Source: Hyphomonadaceae bacterium (lineage in GTDB: Bacteria; Pseudomonadota; Alphaproteobacteria; Rhizobiales; Hyphomicrobiaceae). Taken from it: a stretch of DNA of 64,000 nt. Shown in pieces: positions 46,692-56,393 of the stretch. The stretch's first letter is position 1. Each line of letters opens with the position of its first letter. Location: the NCBI GenBank assembly GCA_019747815.1, contig JAIEQJ010000050.1:62001-126000 (forward strand), written 5' to 3'. Position numbers and translations under genes: made by a program. The notes beneath the pieces were generated by a model. That model made no database searches. It saw only the letters and a program-made list of their open reading frames with translations, and was not told the origin of the DNA.

Positions 46692-47885
46692 TTGAGCCGA
46701 TCTAAAGCGCCTGCCGGCCGCCTGCGCGTTGTTCTGGCTCTTGGCACGGCTGAGACGCTGATTTGGGCGTCCACCTATTACCTGCCGGCCATTCTGGCGG
46801 TGCCGATGGCGCGCGATCTCGGCGTTCCCAATGCCTGGCTGTTTGGCGCCGTTACGGCGGCGCTGTTGGTGATGGGTGCCGCGGGACCGCTGATTGGCCG
46901 CGAGATCGACCGCCGCGGCGGACGTATTGTGTTGGCGTGGGGCAACGTGGTGGTCGCCGGCGGCCTGATCCTGCTTGCTGTGTCGCAAGGTATGGTGTCG
47001 CTGGCAGCGGCCTGGCTGGTGCTCGGCGTCGGCATGGCTATGAGCCTGTACGATGCGGCATTTGCCGCATTGGCTGGCATCTACGGGCGTGCGGCGCGTG
47101 GACCAATCACCGGCATCACCTTGTTCGGCGGCTTTGCCAGCACGATTGGCTGGCCGATCAGCGCCGCCGTCGAAGCCGCTTACGGTTGGCGCAGCGTGTG
47201 CGTGCTGTGGGCCGTTGTGAATTTGACGATTTGTCTACCGTTGAACATGTTGCTGCCCAAGCCACAGGCCGGGGCCGCGGCTGCCGCTCAGGCGTCGACC
47301 GCTACGGAGGATGTTTCGACGGACCGGCATACGCGGCGCGCGATCTGGTTACTGGCGTTGATGTTTTCCGTGGCCTGGTTCGTAGGCGGGGCGATGGCTA
47401 CCCATCTTCCGCGCTTGCTGCAGGAGATGGGCGCGACGACTACCGCAGCAATCGCCGCTGGCGCCCTAATTGGACCGGCGCAGGTGGCGGCGCGGCTGGT
47501 CGAGTTCGGCCTGTTTCGCAACCTGCATCCGTTGATTTCTGGACGCATCGCCGTTGCCATGCATCCGATTGGCGGCCTGGTGTTGGTCTTGGTCGGTGGG
47601 CCGGCGGCCGCGGCGTTCGCTGTGTTGCACGGAGCCGGCAATGGCCTGCTCACTATTGTGCGAGGAACGCTGCCGTTGGCATTGTTCGGCAGCACGGCAT
47701 ATGGCCTGCGGCAAGGCTTGCTAGGGGCACCGGCACGCCTGACGCAAGCGACGTCGCCATTCTTGTTCGGTCTGGTGTTGGATACGTCCCCGATGCTGGC
47801 CATTGCCTTGTCGTCACTGCTGATGCTGATCGCCCTGGCCTGCTTGCTCATGTTGCGCGCTCGGGGCACGAGTAAAGCGCTCTGA
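46692..47885 (+). CDS. MFS transporter, arsenic-island type B (paralogue)
   Basis: A 397-residue, 12-helix MFS protein clearly related to the one at 28287 (ASTYYLPAIL, GFASTIGWPIS, GALIGPAQVAAR). That paralogue is in an ars operon, which suggests arsenic-related transport here too. No ATG start fits; TTG 46692 lies six bases from GCGGGG, and TTG 46671 is an alternative. It lies between the methyltransferase gene and fhs. Confidence 0.83.
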   Translation: MSRSKAPAGRLRVVLALGTAETLIWASTYYLPAILAVPMARDLGVPNAWLFGAVTAALLVMGAAGPLIGREIDRRGGRIVLAWGNVVVAGGLILLAVSQGMVSLAAAWLVLGVGMAMSLYDAAFAALAGIYGRAARGPITGITLFGGFASTIGWPISAAVEAAYGWRSVCVLWAVVNLTICLPLNMLLPKPQAGAAAAAQASTATEDVSTDRHTRRAIWLLALMFSVAWFVGGAMATHLPRLLQEMGATTTAAIAAGALIGPAQVAARLVEFGLFRNLHPLISGRIAVAMHPIGGLVLVLVGGPAAAAFAVLHGAGNGLLTIVRGTLPLALFGSTAYGLRQGLLGAPARLTQATSPFLFGLVLDTSPMLAIALSSLLMLIALACLLMLRARGTSKAL

Positions 47886-47991
47886 GCGCAGAACATGTCC
47901 CCCCCGAGCTGGACGCATTTGCTGAGCCGATGAGACGACCGAGGGCCGATGCTAGGCTCTGCCAGTTGATGGCAGAGGACAGTAGACCCGT

Positions 47992-49665
47992 ATGGCAGTT
48001 CCCTCGGATATCGAGATTGCGCGCGCTGCTTCAACCATACCGATTGTCGAGATCGGTGCGCGACTCAACATCCCGGCCGCGGATCTCATCAACTACGGAC
48101 CGAACAAGGCCAAGGTGTCGCTCTCCTTCATCGAGACGCTGGCGGCGCGCAAACCGGGTCGGCTGGTGTTGGTGACCGCCATCAATCCGACACCGGCCGG
48201 AGAGGGCAAAACGACCACCACGGTCGGACTGGGAGATGGTCTCAACCGCATCGGCAAGCGCGCCGTGATTTGCATTCGTGAGCCGTCGCTCGGCCCTTGC
48301 TTCGGCATGAAGGGTGGTGCAGCGGGTGGCGGCTATGCCCAGGTGGTGCCGATGGAGGACATCAACCTGCATTTCACTGGCGACTTCCACGCCATCACGG
48401 CCGCTCACAATCTGCTGTCGGCGATGATCGATAACCACATCTATTGGGGCAATGAGCTGCGATTGGACGGCCGGCGCATCACTTGGCGCCGCGTGGTTGA
48501 TATGAACGATCGCGCACTGCGTGAGATCGTCTGTTCGCTGGGCGGCGTTGCCAACGGCTACCCGCGCGAGAGCGGGTTCGACATCACCGTTGCATCGGAG
48601 ATCATGGCCATTCTGTGCCTTGCTACCAATCTGGAGGATTTGACGCGACGCATCGGCAATATCGTCATCGGCTATACCCGCGATCACAAGCCGATCACCG
48701 CCAGGCAGCTGAAAGCCGACGGTGCCATGACGGTGCTGCTCAAAGATGCGCTGATGCCCAATCTAGTACAGACGCTGGAGAACAATCCGGCTTTTGTACA
48801 CGGCGGGCCATTTGCCAACATAGCGCACGGCTGCAATTCGGTGCTGGCCACCAAAACCGCTTTGCAGCTCGGGGACTATGTGGTGACGGAAGCCGGTTTC
48901 GGCGCTGATCTCGGCGCCGAGAAATTCTTCAACATCAAGTGTCGCAAGGCCGGGCTGTCGCCGGCTGTTGCGGTGGTCGTGGCGACCATTCGCGCCCTTA
49001 AGATGCACGGGGGCGTGGCCAAGGAAGAACTCGGCAGCGCCAATCCAACGGCAGTGCGCAGGGGCCTTGCCAATCTTGGGCGACACTTGCGCAACTTGCG
49101 GCAGTTTGGCGTGCCGGCCATCGTCGCCATCAATCATTTCACGACTGATACCGATGCGGAATGGAGGATCGTGGCCGACTTCTGCCGCGAACAAGGGGTG
49201 CAAGTCTCACGTTGCATGCACTGGGCGAAAGGCTCGGCGGGCATCGAGGAGCTGGCACGCCAGGTGGTGGAGGTTGCCGAAAGCAGCAAAGCGGCGTTCC
49301 GCCCGCTGTATGGCGACAAGCTGCCGTTATGGGACAAGGTGCGATGCATTGCCCAGCAGATCTATGGCGCCGCGGACATCAGCGCCGACGCATCCGTCAA
49401 AGCACGCTTTACGCAGCTGCAGGAGCAGTACGGACATTTTCCCGTGTGCATGGCGAAGACCCAATACTCGCTGTCGGCCGACGCCAGCCTGAGAGGCGCG
49501 CCGGACGGGCATATCGTGCCGATCCGTGAGCTGCGCCTGTCGGCCGGCGCCGAGTTCGTGGTGGCCATCGCTGGAGACATCATGACCATGCCAGGACTGC
49601 CCAAGGTGCCATCCGCCAACAGCATTCGTCTCGATGAGAAGAGCGAGGTGCAGGGTCTTTTCTAG
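47992..49665 (+). CDS. fhs: Formate--tetrahydrofolate ligase
   Basis: A 557-residue FTHFS of family length, with the ATP-binding [45 protein letters not shown] and the C-terminal [15 protein letters not shown]. It links formate and tetrahydrofolate with ATP. In the reverse direction it releases formate and yields ATP. It is followed by folD after 43 bp, so C1 oxidation from methylene-THF to formate is encoded together. Confidence 0.97.
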   Translation: MAVPSDIEIARAASTIPIVEIGARLNIPAADLINYGPNKAKVSLSFIETLAARKPGRLVLVTAINPTPAGEGKTTTTVGLGDGLNRIGKRAVICIREPSLGPCFGMKGGAAGGGYAQVVPMEDINLHFTGDFHAITAAHNLLSAMIDNHIYWGNELRLDGRRITWRRVVDMNDRALREIVCSLGGVANGYPRESGFDITVASEIMAILCLATNLEDLTRRIGNIVIGYTRDHKPITARQLKADGAMTVLLKDALMPNLVQTLENNPAFVHGGPFANIAHGCNSVLATKTALQLGDYVVTEAGFGADLGAEKFFNIKCRKAGLSPAVAVVVATIRALKMHGGVAKEELGSANPTAVRRGLANLGRHLRNLRQFGVPAIVAINHFTTDTDAEWRIVADFCREQGVQVSRCMHWAKGSAGIEELARQVVEVAESSKAAFRPLYGDKLPLWDKVRCIAQQIYGAADISADASVKARFTQLQEQYGHFPVCMAKTQYSLSADASLRGAPDGHIVPIRELRLSAGAEFVVAIAGDIMTMPGLPKVPSANSIRLDEKSEVQGLF

Positions 49666-49708
49666 TGAGAGCATCCAAAAGCACAGGCAGCCAGGAGCTG
49701 GAGGAAGC

Positions 49709-50656
49709 ATGCCAAGCGCAAATGTCATTGACGGCAAGGCGATTGCCGACGGCTTGCTGGCACGGGTTGGGCGCGAAGTGACTTACTTGAAAGCCACGCA
49801 AAGCCTGGTGCCGGGGCTGGCGGTGGTTCTGGTGGGCAAGGACCCTGCGAGCCAAGTCTATGTGAAGGCCAAGGCCAAGCGCGCCACCGACGCTGGGCTC
49901 AAAGTGATGGATTGTGCGCTGCCCGAGACAGCCAGCGAGGCGGAGGTGATGCAGCTGGTCGGCCGCCTTAATGACGATGCCAGCGTGCACGGCATTCTGG
50001 TGCAGCTACCACTACCTCGCCATATCCGCTCCGATCGCATCCTACATTTGATCAAGCCCGGCAAGGACGTTGACGGCTTCCACCCGACCAATGCCGGTCT
50101 ACTGTCGCAGGGGCAGAGAGATTTGGGCTTCGTGCCCTGCACACCGCTTGGCTGTTTGATGCTGCTCAAGAGCTGCGTGAGCAGTCTCACCGGTAAGCGG
50201 GCGGTGGTGGTCGGGCGCTCCAACATCGTCGGCAAGCCGATGGCGCAACTGCTGCTCAACGTCGATTGCACGGTTACCACCGTGCATTCCAAAACCCTCG
50301 ATCTGGCAGCAGAGTGCCGCCGCGCCGATATTCTGATTGCCGCGATCGGCAAAGCAGAATTCGTTAAGGCAGCGTGGATCAAACCTGGAGCCATCGTCAT
50401 CGATGTCGGCATCAATCGCCAGCAGGGAGCCGACGGGCAAACCCGCTTGGTGGGCGACATTGCCTTTGTCGAAGCCAAGCAAGTGGCCGGATGGATCACA
50501 CCGGTGCCGGGTGGCGTCGGACCGATGACGATTGCCTGCCTGCTGGCCAACACGGTGACCGCAGCCTGCCGCGCCAATGACGTGGAGTGCTCCGATTGGC
50601 TGGGGGGTCAGGATACCGTTACTCAAATCATGCCAGCCTTTGCACGTGTGCCGTAA
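49709..50656 (+). CDS. folD: Bifunctional methylenetetrahydrofolate dehydrogenase/cyclohydrolase FolD
   Basis: A 315-residue FolD. It has [14 protein letters not shown] (catalytic Lys in the YVxxK segment), [30 protein letters not shown] for NADP and [10 protein letters not shown]. It converts methylene-THF to 10-formyl-THF. GAGGAAGC lies just before the ATG at 49709. The 3' end overlaps a small converging gene. Confidence 0.96.
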   Translation: MPSANVIDGKAIADGLLARVGREVTYLKATQSLVPGLAVVLVGKDPASQVYVKAKAKRATDAGLKVMDCALPETASEAEVMQLVGRLNDDASVHGILVQLPLPRHIRSDRILHLIKPGKDVDGFHPTNAGLLSQGQRDLGFVPCTPLGCLMLLKSCVSSLTGKRAVVVGRSNIVGKPMAQLLLNVDCTVTTVHSKTLDLAAECRRADILIAAIGKAEFVKAAWIKPGAIVIDVGINRQQGADGQTRLVGDIAFVEAKQVAGWITPVPGGVGPMTIACLLANTVTAACRANDVECSDWLGGQDTVTQIMPAFARVP

Positions 50657-50954
50657 GCGGATTCTGCCAGCCTTCGGGATGCACTGAGGCGGCGTTCAGG
50701 GAGGCGATCGATTTCTCGACCAGCTTGGCCATGAAATCGAGGCTGAGGGCGGCGACCTGGCGAGCCATCTCGGCGTCGGGCACGCAATAGATGCCATCCA
50801 GGCAGCCGTGCGTCTGGTGATTGCGAGCCAGCAGGCTGGAAACCTCCAACGGCGTTTCCGCGACCGCCGATGCAGACGTTTCATTGAGCGGATCGATGCT
50901 GACGACCAGATTGCTGCGCACCACGACGCGGTAGCAGATGGGGTTTGTTGGCAT
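50628..50954 (-). CDS. Hypothetical protein
   Basis: A 108-residue protein from the ATG at 50954. I do not recognise a family; it has [15 protein letters not shown] and [19 protein letters not shown]. It starts 2 bp after the CDGSH gene stop on the same strand, so the two are probably co-transcribed. Its last codons overlap the end of folD by 29 bp on the opposite strand. Confidence 0.6.
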   Translation of the reverse strand: MPTNPICYRVVVRSNLVVSIDPLNETSASAVAETPLEVSSLLARNHQTHGCLDGIYCVPDAEMARQVAALSLDFMAKLVEKSIASLNAASVHPEGWQNPLTAHVQRLA

Positions 50955-50956
50955 GG

Positions 50957-51268
50957 CTATGTCGCCTTCAGCAGGCGTTGATGTCCACGGCAATTGCCGA
51001 AACAGAAAGGCTTGTTGTCCGAGCGTTTGCAACCGCACATGTGGAATTCGCCGGACACCGGCGCCTCGAATTCGATGGGCTCGAAGCCGGTGCCGAGATG
51101 GGCGTCGTCACACCACGGTTGGGTCTTCGACAGGCCGCACGAGCACCAGCGATAGCGGGTGCCCGCGGTCACCTGCACGACGTAGGGACCGACTTGCGGC
51201 ACCCTGGGCAACTTGCGCTGGCGGGGTTTGGCGGGATCGTCGTCCAAGCGTGCGCTCGCGTTCGCCAC
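50957..51268 (-). CDS. Tandem CDGSH-type iron-sulfur protein
   Basis: A 103-residue protein with two CDGSH-like motifs. Motif 1 is canonical: Cys42, Cys44, Cys53, His57 (CSCGLSKTQPWCDDAH). Motif 2 has Cys78, Cys80, Cys89 and Cys93 (CGCKRSDNKPFCFGNC), with Cys at the usual His position. Such proteins bind [2Fe-2S] clusters for electron or cluster transfer. It starts at GTG 51268, about 100 bp after lysR on the same strand. Confidence 0.88.
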   Translation of the reverse strand: MANASARLDDDPAKPRQRKLPRVPQVGPYVVQVTAGTRYRWCSCGLSKTQPWCDDAHLGTGFEPIEFEAPVSGEFHMCGCKRSDNKPFCFGNCRGHQRLLKAT

Positions 51269-51368
51269 AGCCTGCCGGCCAAGGTGCTTTCGAGCGGATG
51301 GTCACGTTTCGGGAAGGCGCCGACAAGGGGATGGTGCATGCGCGCGCTGCATGCCCCCTGCTCGCGGA

Positions 51369-52424
51369 TTAGGCGAGGTCGGATTTGCTTTTGTTCTTGT
51401 CGCGCCGCGCCTCATCGACCAGGAAGTCGCGCAAGGCCTGAATGCGGCGCGATTGTTTGAGTTCCTCCGGATAGACGAAGGACACTTCGAACACGGGGCC
51501 GCGCAGTTCGGGCAGAACCTCGACCAAATCGGGGGCCTCCTCGGTGACGTAGTAGGGCAAAGCGGCAATGCCGAGCCCGCTTTCGACGGCCCGATAGATG
51601 CCATACACGCTGTTGACACGCAGGGTGGGCTTTCGCGCCTCACCTTCGGGGCGGTCGGCGGTCAACAACCAGTTCATATCGGTAATCGGTGCAGGCACGT
51701 CTTCGCCATAGACAATGATGTCGTGCCGATCGAGATCCTCGGCGCAGTGCGGGATGCCATGTCGGTCAAGGTAAGTCTGCGATGCAAACACGTGATAGCG
51801 GACCTTCATGAGTACGCGCTGGATGAGGCTGGGGTGCTTTTGCCGGGCAAAGCGCAGCGCGCAGTCGGCTTCGCGCAGCAACAGGTCGAGCTCGAGGTCG
51901 TCGACCAGCAACAAGGATAGCGAGATGTCGGGATAGGTCTGGTGGAATTTATTGATGCGTGCCGTGAGCCAGCCGGATCCGAAGGCAAGCGAGGTGGTGA
52001 TGCGCAGCGGTCCCTGTGGCTTTTCGCGCCATTCGTTGATGCGGGCCACGCCCATGGAAAGCTTGTTGGCCATGGATTGCACGGTGGCGAAGAAATCTTC
52101 GCCGCCCTCGGTCAGCACCAGACCCTGGGAGGTGCGCAGAAACAGCGGCGTCTGTAGCTCCTTCTCGAGAATGGAAATTTGCCGACTGACGGCTGATTGG
52201 CTCAAGTTGAGACGACGGCCGGCGCTGGTGAAGCTCTTGCACTCGGCGACCGTCAAGAAGGTGTGCAGTCGCTTCCAATCAATGCTTGATTCGCTGGGAA
52301 GCTTTTTTTCGCGGCGGTGCGGTTGAGTCACCGTTTGCGGCGGCAAGGTGAAAGTCGCGGTCGTTATGGAGGTCTCCAGTTTCGGGCGCTTCATTTGCAC
52401 AACGGTTCGACTAGGTGTTCGCAT
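51369..52424 (-). CDS. LysR-family transcriptional regulator
   Basis: A 351-residue LTTR with an unusually long N-terminal extension (~45 residues) before the HTH (FTSAGRRLNLSQSAVSRQISILE). The effector domain shows GPLRITTSLAFG and VESGLGIAALPYYV. It starts 3 bp after the cold-shock gene. It is the last-but-two gene of a run of minus-strand genes extending from the right edge and probably controls the methyltransferase block. An ATG at 52394 is an alternative start. Confidence 0.9.
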   Translation of the reverse strand: MRTPSRTVVQMKRPKLETSITTATFTLPPQTVTQPHRREKKLPSESSIDWKRLHTFLTVAECKSFTSAGRRLNLSQSAVSRQISILEKELQTPLFLRTSQGLVLTEGGEDFFATVQSMANKLSMGVARINEWREKPQGPLRITTSLAFGSGWLTARINKFHQTYPDISLSLLLVDDLELDLLLREADCALRFARQKHPSLIQRVLMKVRYHVFASQTYLDRHGIPHCAEDLDRHDIIVYGEDVPAPITDMNWLLTADRPEGEARKPTLRVNSVYGIYRAVESGLGIAALPYYVTEEAPDLVEVLPELRGPVFEVSFVYPEELKQSRRIQALRDFLVDEARRDKNKSKSDLA

Positions 52425-52427
52425 GCG

Positions 52428-52697
52428 TCACAAGTTGGCAAGGCGAGCGGCCTTGAAACCTCCGAATCCGTCTTCGACGATATCGAACGCCATTTTCTGC
52501 CCGGGATCGATCTTAGCAAGCTTCGCCTGTTCCACCACCGATTTGTGGACGAAGATATCGATGCTGGTGCCATCGAGCGTGATAAAACCGCCAAACGGCG
52601 CGCGGTTGGCGTTGTAAGACTTCACAACGCCTGTGGCGGGCCCAGGCACAACACCTTTGAAGTCCGCCTTGTTGAGTGCCGGTCTGCCATCGGTCAT
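52428..52697 (-). CDS. Cold-shock-domain protein
   Basis: An 89-residue protein with a divergent cold-shock domain: GVVKSYNANRAPFGGFITLD, DIFVHKSVVEQA and MAFDIVEDGFGGFKAARL. The aromatic RNP1 motif (KGFGFI) is replaced by APFGGFI. A perfect GGAGGAG site precedes the ATG at 52697. It is 3 bp upstream of lysR and likely binds single-stranded nucleic acid. Confidence 0.85.
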   Translation of the reverse strand: MTDGRPALNKADFKGVVPGPATGVVKSYNANRAPFGGFITLDGTSIDIFVHKSVVEQAKLAKIDPGQKMAFDIVEDGFGGFKAARLANL

Positions 52698-52808
52698 GCG
52701 ATCTCCTCCTCCATTGCACCGCACAATGCTCGTGTGCCACTCCCCAAGGGCCTTGGACTAGGTTTCCCCGTCCCGCCCTGGCGGGCAAGCCTGTATGACC
52801 GAGAACGG

Positions 52809-53942
52809 TCAGGTACCGCCGTGCTTGGTAAACAGCCCGCGCAAGACGTAGTCCTTCTTGGCGGCGAGCATGGATTTTTGGGAGTTCATCAGGCGGCCAA
52901 GCGGCGTGGCGCACGAATGCACCAAGCGCTTCAAGGGCACATAGGCAATAAAGGCGCAGGCCGCGAGCGCGTGCAGCAGCCAGATGGCGTCGGCTAAGAA
53001 CTTGGAGCCGCGCGTCGGATCGCCAAGCGTGTAGGCAAACAGCAGGCCAATCGGCGAGGCGGCATGATAGGGGTCCTGTAGCGAGCCGGCGATACGCATG
53101 CCCTCGACGACAAAGCCAGTCACGACCACCAACAAGAGAAATACGGCAGAGGGCGTATCGGTGAATTTCTGATTCGGCGTGCCGTGTGCGCGCAGTCGGA
53201 ACAGAAGGGCCAGCACGCAACCAATCAGGATCATTAGGCCGGTGAAGTCGAAAGCAAAATCGAACGCCATGCGCACCGGGTGACCGGGCATGCGCCAGAT
53301 GTCGGGCAGGCCGAAGGCCGGTAACGCCTCACGCAGGAATACGGCAAGCACCTCGACGGCGAACATCAGGCCGAAGCCCCACAGGATGAGCTGGTGGCGG
53401 ATCCAGCGAAAAATGCTCACCCGCAACAGGCTGCGGTGCAGCACGACTTCATCAATGAATGTCGCGCGCAGCGCGGCGGACTCGACTTGGTCGCGGGAGA
53501 TCACGTGCCGGTAACGCTGCCAGGTCTGTGCATTTTTTTGCACGAGGATGTGATACAGGCCCCAGTCCAGCACCAGGATGGCGAGCAGCGCCGCTGGTCC
53601 GAAAATCAGCCATTTCAGCTCCATGCGGTGCTCGATGGTTTCGAGCACGAAAAAGCCGGCGAGTGCCGATATGGCGAGAACGTAGGTCCAGGCTCCGGAC
53701 GTGAAGGCGATCGCAAAGCCTCTTTGCAGGCGATCCGCATCGAAGGCACGGCTGAGAAGGAATATGCATAGAAGGATCACACCTGCCAGCAACAGCAAAG
53801 TGGCAACCAGAAACAGGCCATAGCCCCAAGCCGGGCCGATCACACCGATCATGCCAAGAAAAAAAAGCAGTGCGGCGGTTGCGACGGGCAGACTGATCTC
53901 ACCGTGCGCTTCTGCTGCTTCGGGGACAGCCGGTATCGGCAT
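52809..53942 (-). CDS. NarI/DsrM-like membrane cytochrome b subunit
   Basis: A 377-residue membrane protein. After a short N-terminus there are two or three extra hydrophobic helices, then a NarI-gamma-like domain with heme-ligand type histidines in LHRSLLRVSIFRWIRHQLI and LLHALAACAFIAYVPLKRLVH. Such subunits pass electrons between the quinone pool and iron-sulfur partners of the HdrD or NarGH type. It starts 2 bp after the corrinoid protein gene, implying coupling. No HdrD-like partner is adjacent; the ferredoxin at the right edge is a candidate. Confidence 0.82.
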   Translation of the reverse strand: MPIPAVPEAAEAHGEISLPVATAALLFFLGMIGVIGPAWGYGLFLVATLLLLAGVILLCIFLLSRAFDADRLQRGFAIAFTSGAWTYVLAISALAGFFVLETIEHRMELKWLIFGPAALLAILVLDWGLYHILVQKNAQTWQRYRHVISRDQVESAALRATFIDEVVLHRSLLRVSIFRWIRHQLILWGFGLMFAVEVLAVFLREALPAFGLPDIWRMPGHPVRMAFDFAFDFTGLMILIGCVLALLFRLRAHGTPNQKFTDTPSAVFLLLVVVTGFVVEGMRIAGSLQDPYHAASPIGLLFAYTLGDPTRGSKFLADAIWLLHALAACAFIAYVPLKRLVHSCATPLGRLMNSQKSMLAAKKDYVLRGLFTKHGGT

Positions 53943-53944
53943 GA

Positions 53945-54778
53945 CTAACCCACAGCCGCTTTGGCTTCCTCGCGCTGGCGATCGATCTGCAGCATCGCTG
54001 CATGCAGAGCTGGATCGCCACCGGACAGATTGTGCAGCCGATCGACACAGGCCTTGGCTTTCTCGACGGCAATCAGGGCATCCGCACCATAGGCATCGGC
54101 ACCGATCTTGTCGCACCACGCCTGGCTGATGGGCGCTCCGCCGACAAAAACCTTGACCTGTTCGCGCAAGCCTTCCTTTTTGATGAGCTTCAAAGTTTCG
54201 CCTTGCATGTTCATGGTGGTGGTAAGCAGGGCCGAGAAGCCGACGATTTTTGGCTTATGTTCGCGGATGGCGGCGATGAAGTCCTCCGGCGGGACTGACA
54301 CGCCAAGATCGATGACCGTAAAGCCGGCGGCTTCCATCATCATGGCGACAATCTTCTTGCCGATGTCGTGCAGATCACCCTGCACAGTGCCGACCACCAC
54401 AGTACCGATATCGATGGATTTTTCGGCGATGATCAGCGGCTTCAGCCGCCCCAGCGCCTCGTGCATGCACTTGGCGGACATCATCACTTCCGGCAGGAAG
54501 TACTCGTCCATCTTGAAGCGGCGTCCAACCTCGGCGATGCCGGTGGCCATAGGCCCCGCCACCAGGGTACGCGGCGAGACACCTTTCTCAAGGCAGCCGT
54601 TAATGAAGGTAATGGTCTCGTGATGCTCGCCGTCGATGATGTTCCATTCCAGCGTGTGGAAAAGCTCCTTGACGTCGGTCGGCGCATCGTTCCAGCGATC
54701 CGTCTTGCGCGTTTCGTCTATGTCGTACTGGAGGTCTTCGAGATCGAATTCCTTCTCAGTTTCGATCTTCAGCGGCAT
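53945..54778 (-). CDS. Corrinoid (B12-binding) methyltransferase protein
   Basis: A 277-residue MtaC/MtbC-like protein. Residues ~33-120 are the helical cap domain. Residues ~123-250 are the cobalamin domain with Asp135-x-His137-x2-Gly140 (GDLHDIGKK, the lower-ligand His), VGFSALLTTTM and VGGAPIS. The N-terminal 30 residues are an acidic extension. It shuttles a methyl group on cobalt between methyltransferases. It follows the MtaA/UroD-like gene by 65 bp. Confidence 0.95.
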   Translation of the reverse strand: MPLKIETEKEFDLEDLQYDIDETRKTDRWNDAPTDVKELFHTLEWNIIDGEHHETITFINGCLEKGVSPRTLVAGPMATGIAEVGRRFKMDEYFLPEVMMSAKCMHEALGRLKPLIIAEKSIDIGTVVVGTVQGDLHDIGKKIVAMMMEAAGFTVIDLGVSVPPEDFIAAIREHKPKIVGFSALLTTTMNMQGETLKLIKKEGLREQVKVFVGGAPISQAWCDKIGADAYGADALIAVEKAKACVDRLHNLSGGDPALHAAMLQIDRQREEAKAAVG

Positions 54779-54843
54779 TCGCGATCGCCTCTCTGTAGGG
54801 CACGTAGTCTGCGTTGCATGGTGTTGAACCGAGACTTGGTGGG

Positions 54844-56226
54844 TCAGGCGGTGGCGGCTGGTTTTGGCTTGGGCTTACGTTTCGGGCGCGGATCCCAGGC
54901 CTCGTAGCCGGCGCCGGTGTCGGCGCCGGGCGGCGGCTCCTTGGGCAGCGGATAGACGCCGTAGGATCTGCATTCTTCGATCATGGCCAGCGTATTGGCG
55001 ATCGGCACATCGTGCTCGAGCCGATGCGAAGAGCTGAGCAGGAAGCCGCCGCCGTGCCCCATCTCCCAGATACGCGTACGCACCTCGGCACGCACGTCCT
55101 CGACGCTGCCGTATGGCAGTGTTTGCTGCACATCGATGCCGCCGTAGAAGAACATCTCCTTGCCGAGCTGGCGTTTTTTGGCGGCCGGATTGGAGTGGCG
55201 GGCGACTTTGGGCGGCAAACTGTCGTAACCATCGACGCCGCAATCCATCAGATGGCGCATGAACGGCTCCGGGATGGCGCCGCAGCTGTGGAACTGGATT
55301 TTGCCGAGCGGATTCTTTTTGAGGTAGTACTCCTTGGTGGCCAGCGTCGCACGCTTGTAGTGGTGCTTGAGCTGGCGCTCGAACATATCGAGCGAGGTAA
55401 AGGCGGTCTTTTCGCTGGCCAGGTCTTCCGGGCTCATGCGTAACCAATCGATGTATTCGCCGCACTGATCGAGGAACGCCTTGTTGTGTTCGATCTCGAT
55501 GTCAACCAGCTTGGTCAGGAACGCTTCCAAAAACTCCGGGCTTTCGATGAAGTCGGAGAAGATTTTGGCATAGCCGACCATGTACTTGGCCTGCTCGAAG
55601 AGACCACCGCGGCCACCCTGCCCCATCAAGGCGAACGGTGTCTCCTCCCGCACGAACTTGCAGTATTCACGCAAGCTCATGCCGGGGATCGGGCTGTCTT
55701 CCCAGCACGCGGGATCCCACGGATCAGGCCAGGGGAATTCGTCCAGCATGCGCAAGCCGTCCGCCAGTGGCGCACTGGTGGCGTGGAACAACGGATAGCC
55801 GATCATTTCGTAGTAGCCGCCATTTTCGTGCGGCGTCCATTTGCGCACCACGCCCCACTCATCAACGTTGATTTCGACACCCGCGGGCGGCGGGGGAATG
55901 CCCATGTCGAACGGCACTTCCTCGAACTTGATCGGTCGGAAACCTGGGGAGCCGCCAGGTGGTCCGATAGAAATGCGAACGAAGTCGAGATCGAGCTTCT
56001 CGGCGAGGTCCAGTTCGAAGGCCACGTCGGTGGTCCAGGTGGTCGAACCGGTGCGATAATTGCGCGGGTCCTCGTTGAACTGCATGCCGAGACCCTGGCG
56101 CAGGTTTTGGTAGCCCTCGACGGTGCCCCATAGGCCAACCGGAACGCGGTCCGGCTCGCGCAGATGCATGGCATCGATCACCCGTTTGCGCTGTGGAGGC
56201 ATCGTCCCCTTGATAATGGCTGCCAT
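54844..56226 (-). CDS. MtaA/UroD-like methyltransferase
   Basis: A 460-residue uroporphyrinogen-decarboxylase-fold protein, longer than typical MtaA. His313 and Cys315 (FHSCGA) match the H-x-C zinc site. The third zinc cysteine expected near residue ~400 is absent; the segment reads LLSSSHRLEHDVP, so His401 may substitute. The C-terminal ~30 residues are Lys/Pro-rich. In related systems (methanol, methylamines, chloromethane) such proteins move methyl groups to or from a corrinoid protein. Paired with the corrinoid gene. The ATG at 56226 has GGAGAA. Confidence 0.87.
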   Translation of the reverse strand: MAAIIKGTMPPQRKRVIDAMHLREPDRVPVGLWGTVEGYQNLRQGLGMQFNEDPRNYRTGSTTWTTDVAFELDLAEKLDLDFVRISIGPPGGSPGFRPIKFEEVPFDMGIPPPPAGVEINVDEWGVVRKWTPHENGGYYEMIGYPLFHATSAPLADGLRMLDEFPWPDPWDPACWEDSPIPGMSLREYCKFVREETPFALMGQGGRGGLFEQAKYMVGYAKIFSDFIESPEFLEAFLTKLVDIEIEHNKAFLDQCGEYIDWLRMSPEDLASEKTAFTSLDMFERQLKHHYKRATLATKEYYLKKNPLGKIQFHSCGAIPEPFMRHLMDCGVDGYDSLPPKVARHSNPAAKKRQLGKEMFFYGGIDVQQTLPYGSVEDVRAEVRTRIWEMGHGGGFLLSSSHRLEHDVPIANTLAMIEECRSYGVYPLPKEPPPGADTGAGYEAWDPRPKRKPKPKPAATA

Positions 56227-56393
56227 TCGCGTGTTCTCCGGGCGCCTAATCGGCGCCGCTTGCTGCTGGTCCGATGTTATTGGGATGTACCGGGGACTGC
56301 TGCCGAAACGCACCCCCGCCGAATTGAGAGGCCTCCCCTAATTGCTGCATAGGCGGCGGGAAGCAGCATCCTGCTACCCGCCCGCCCGCATTC

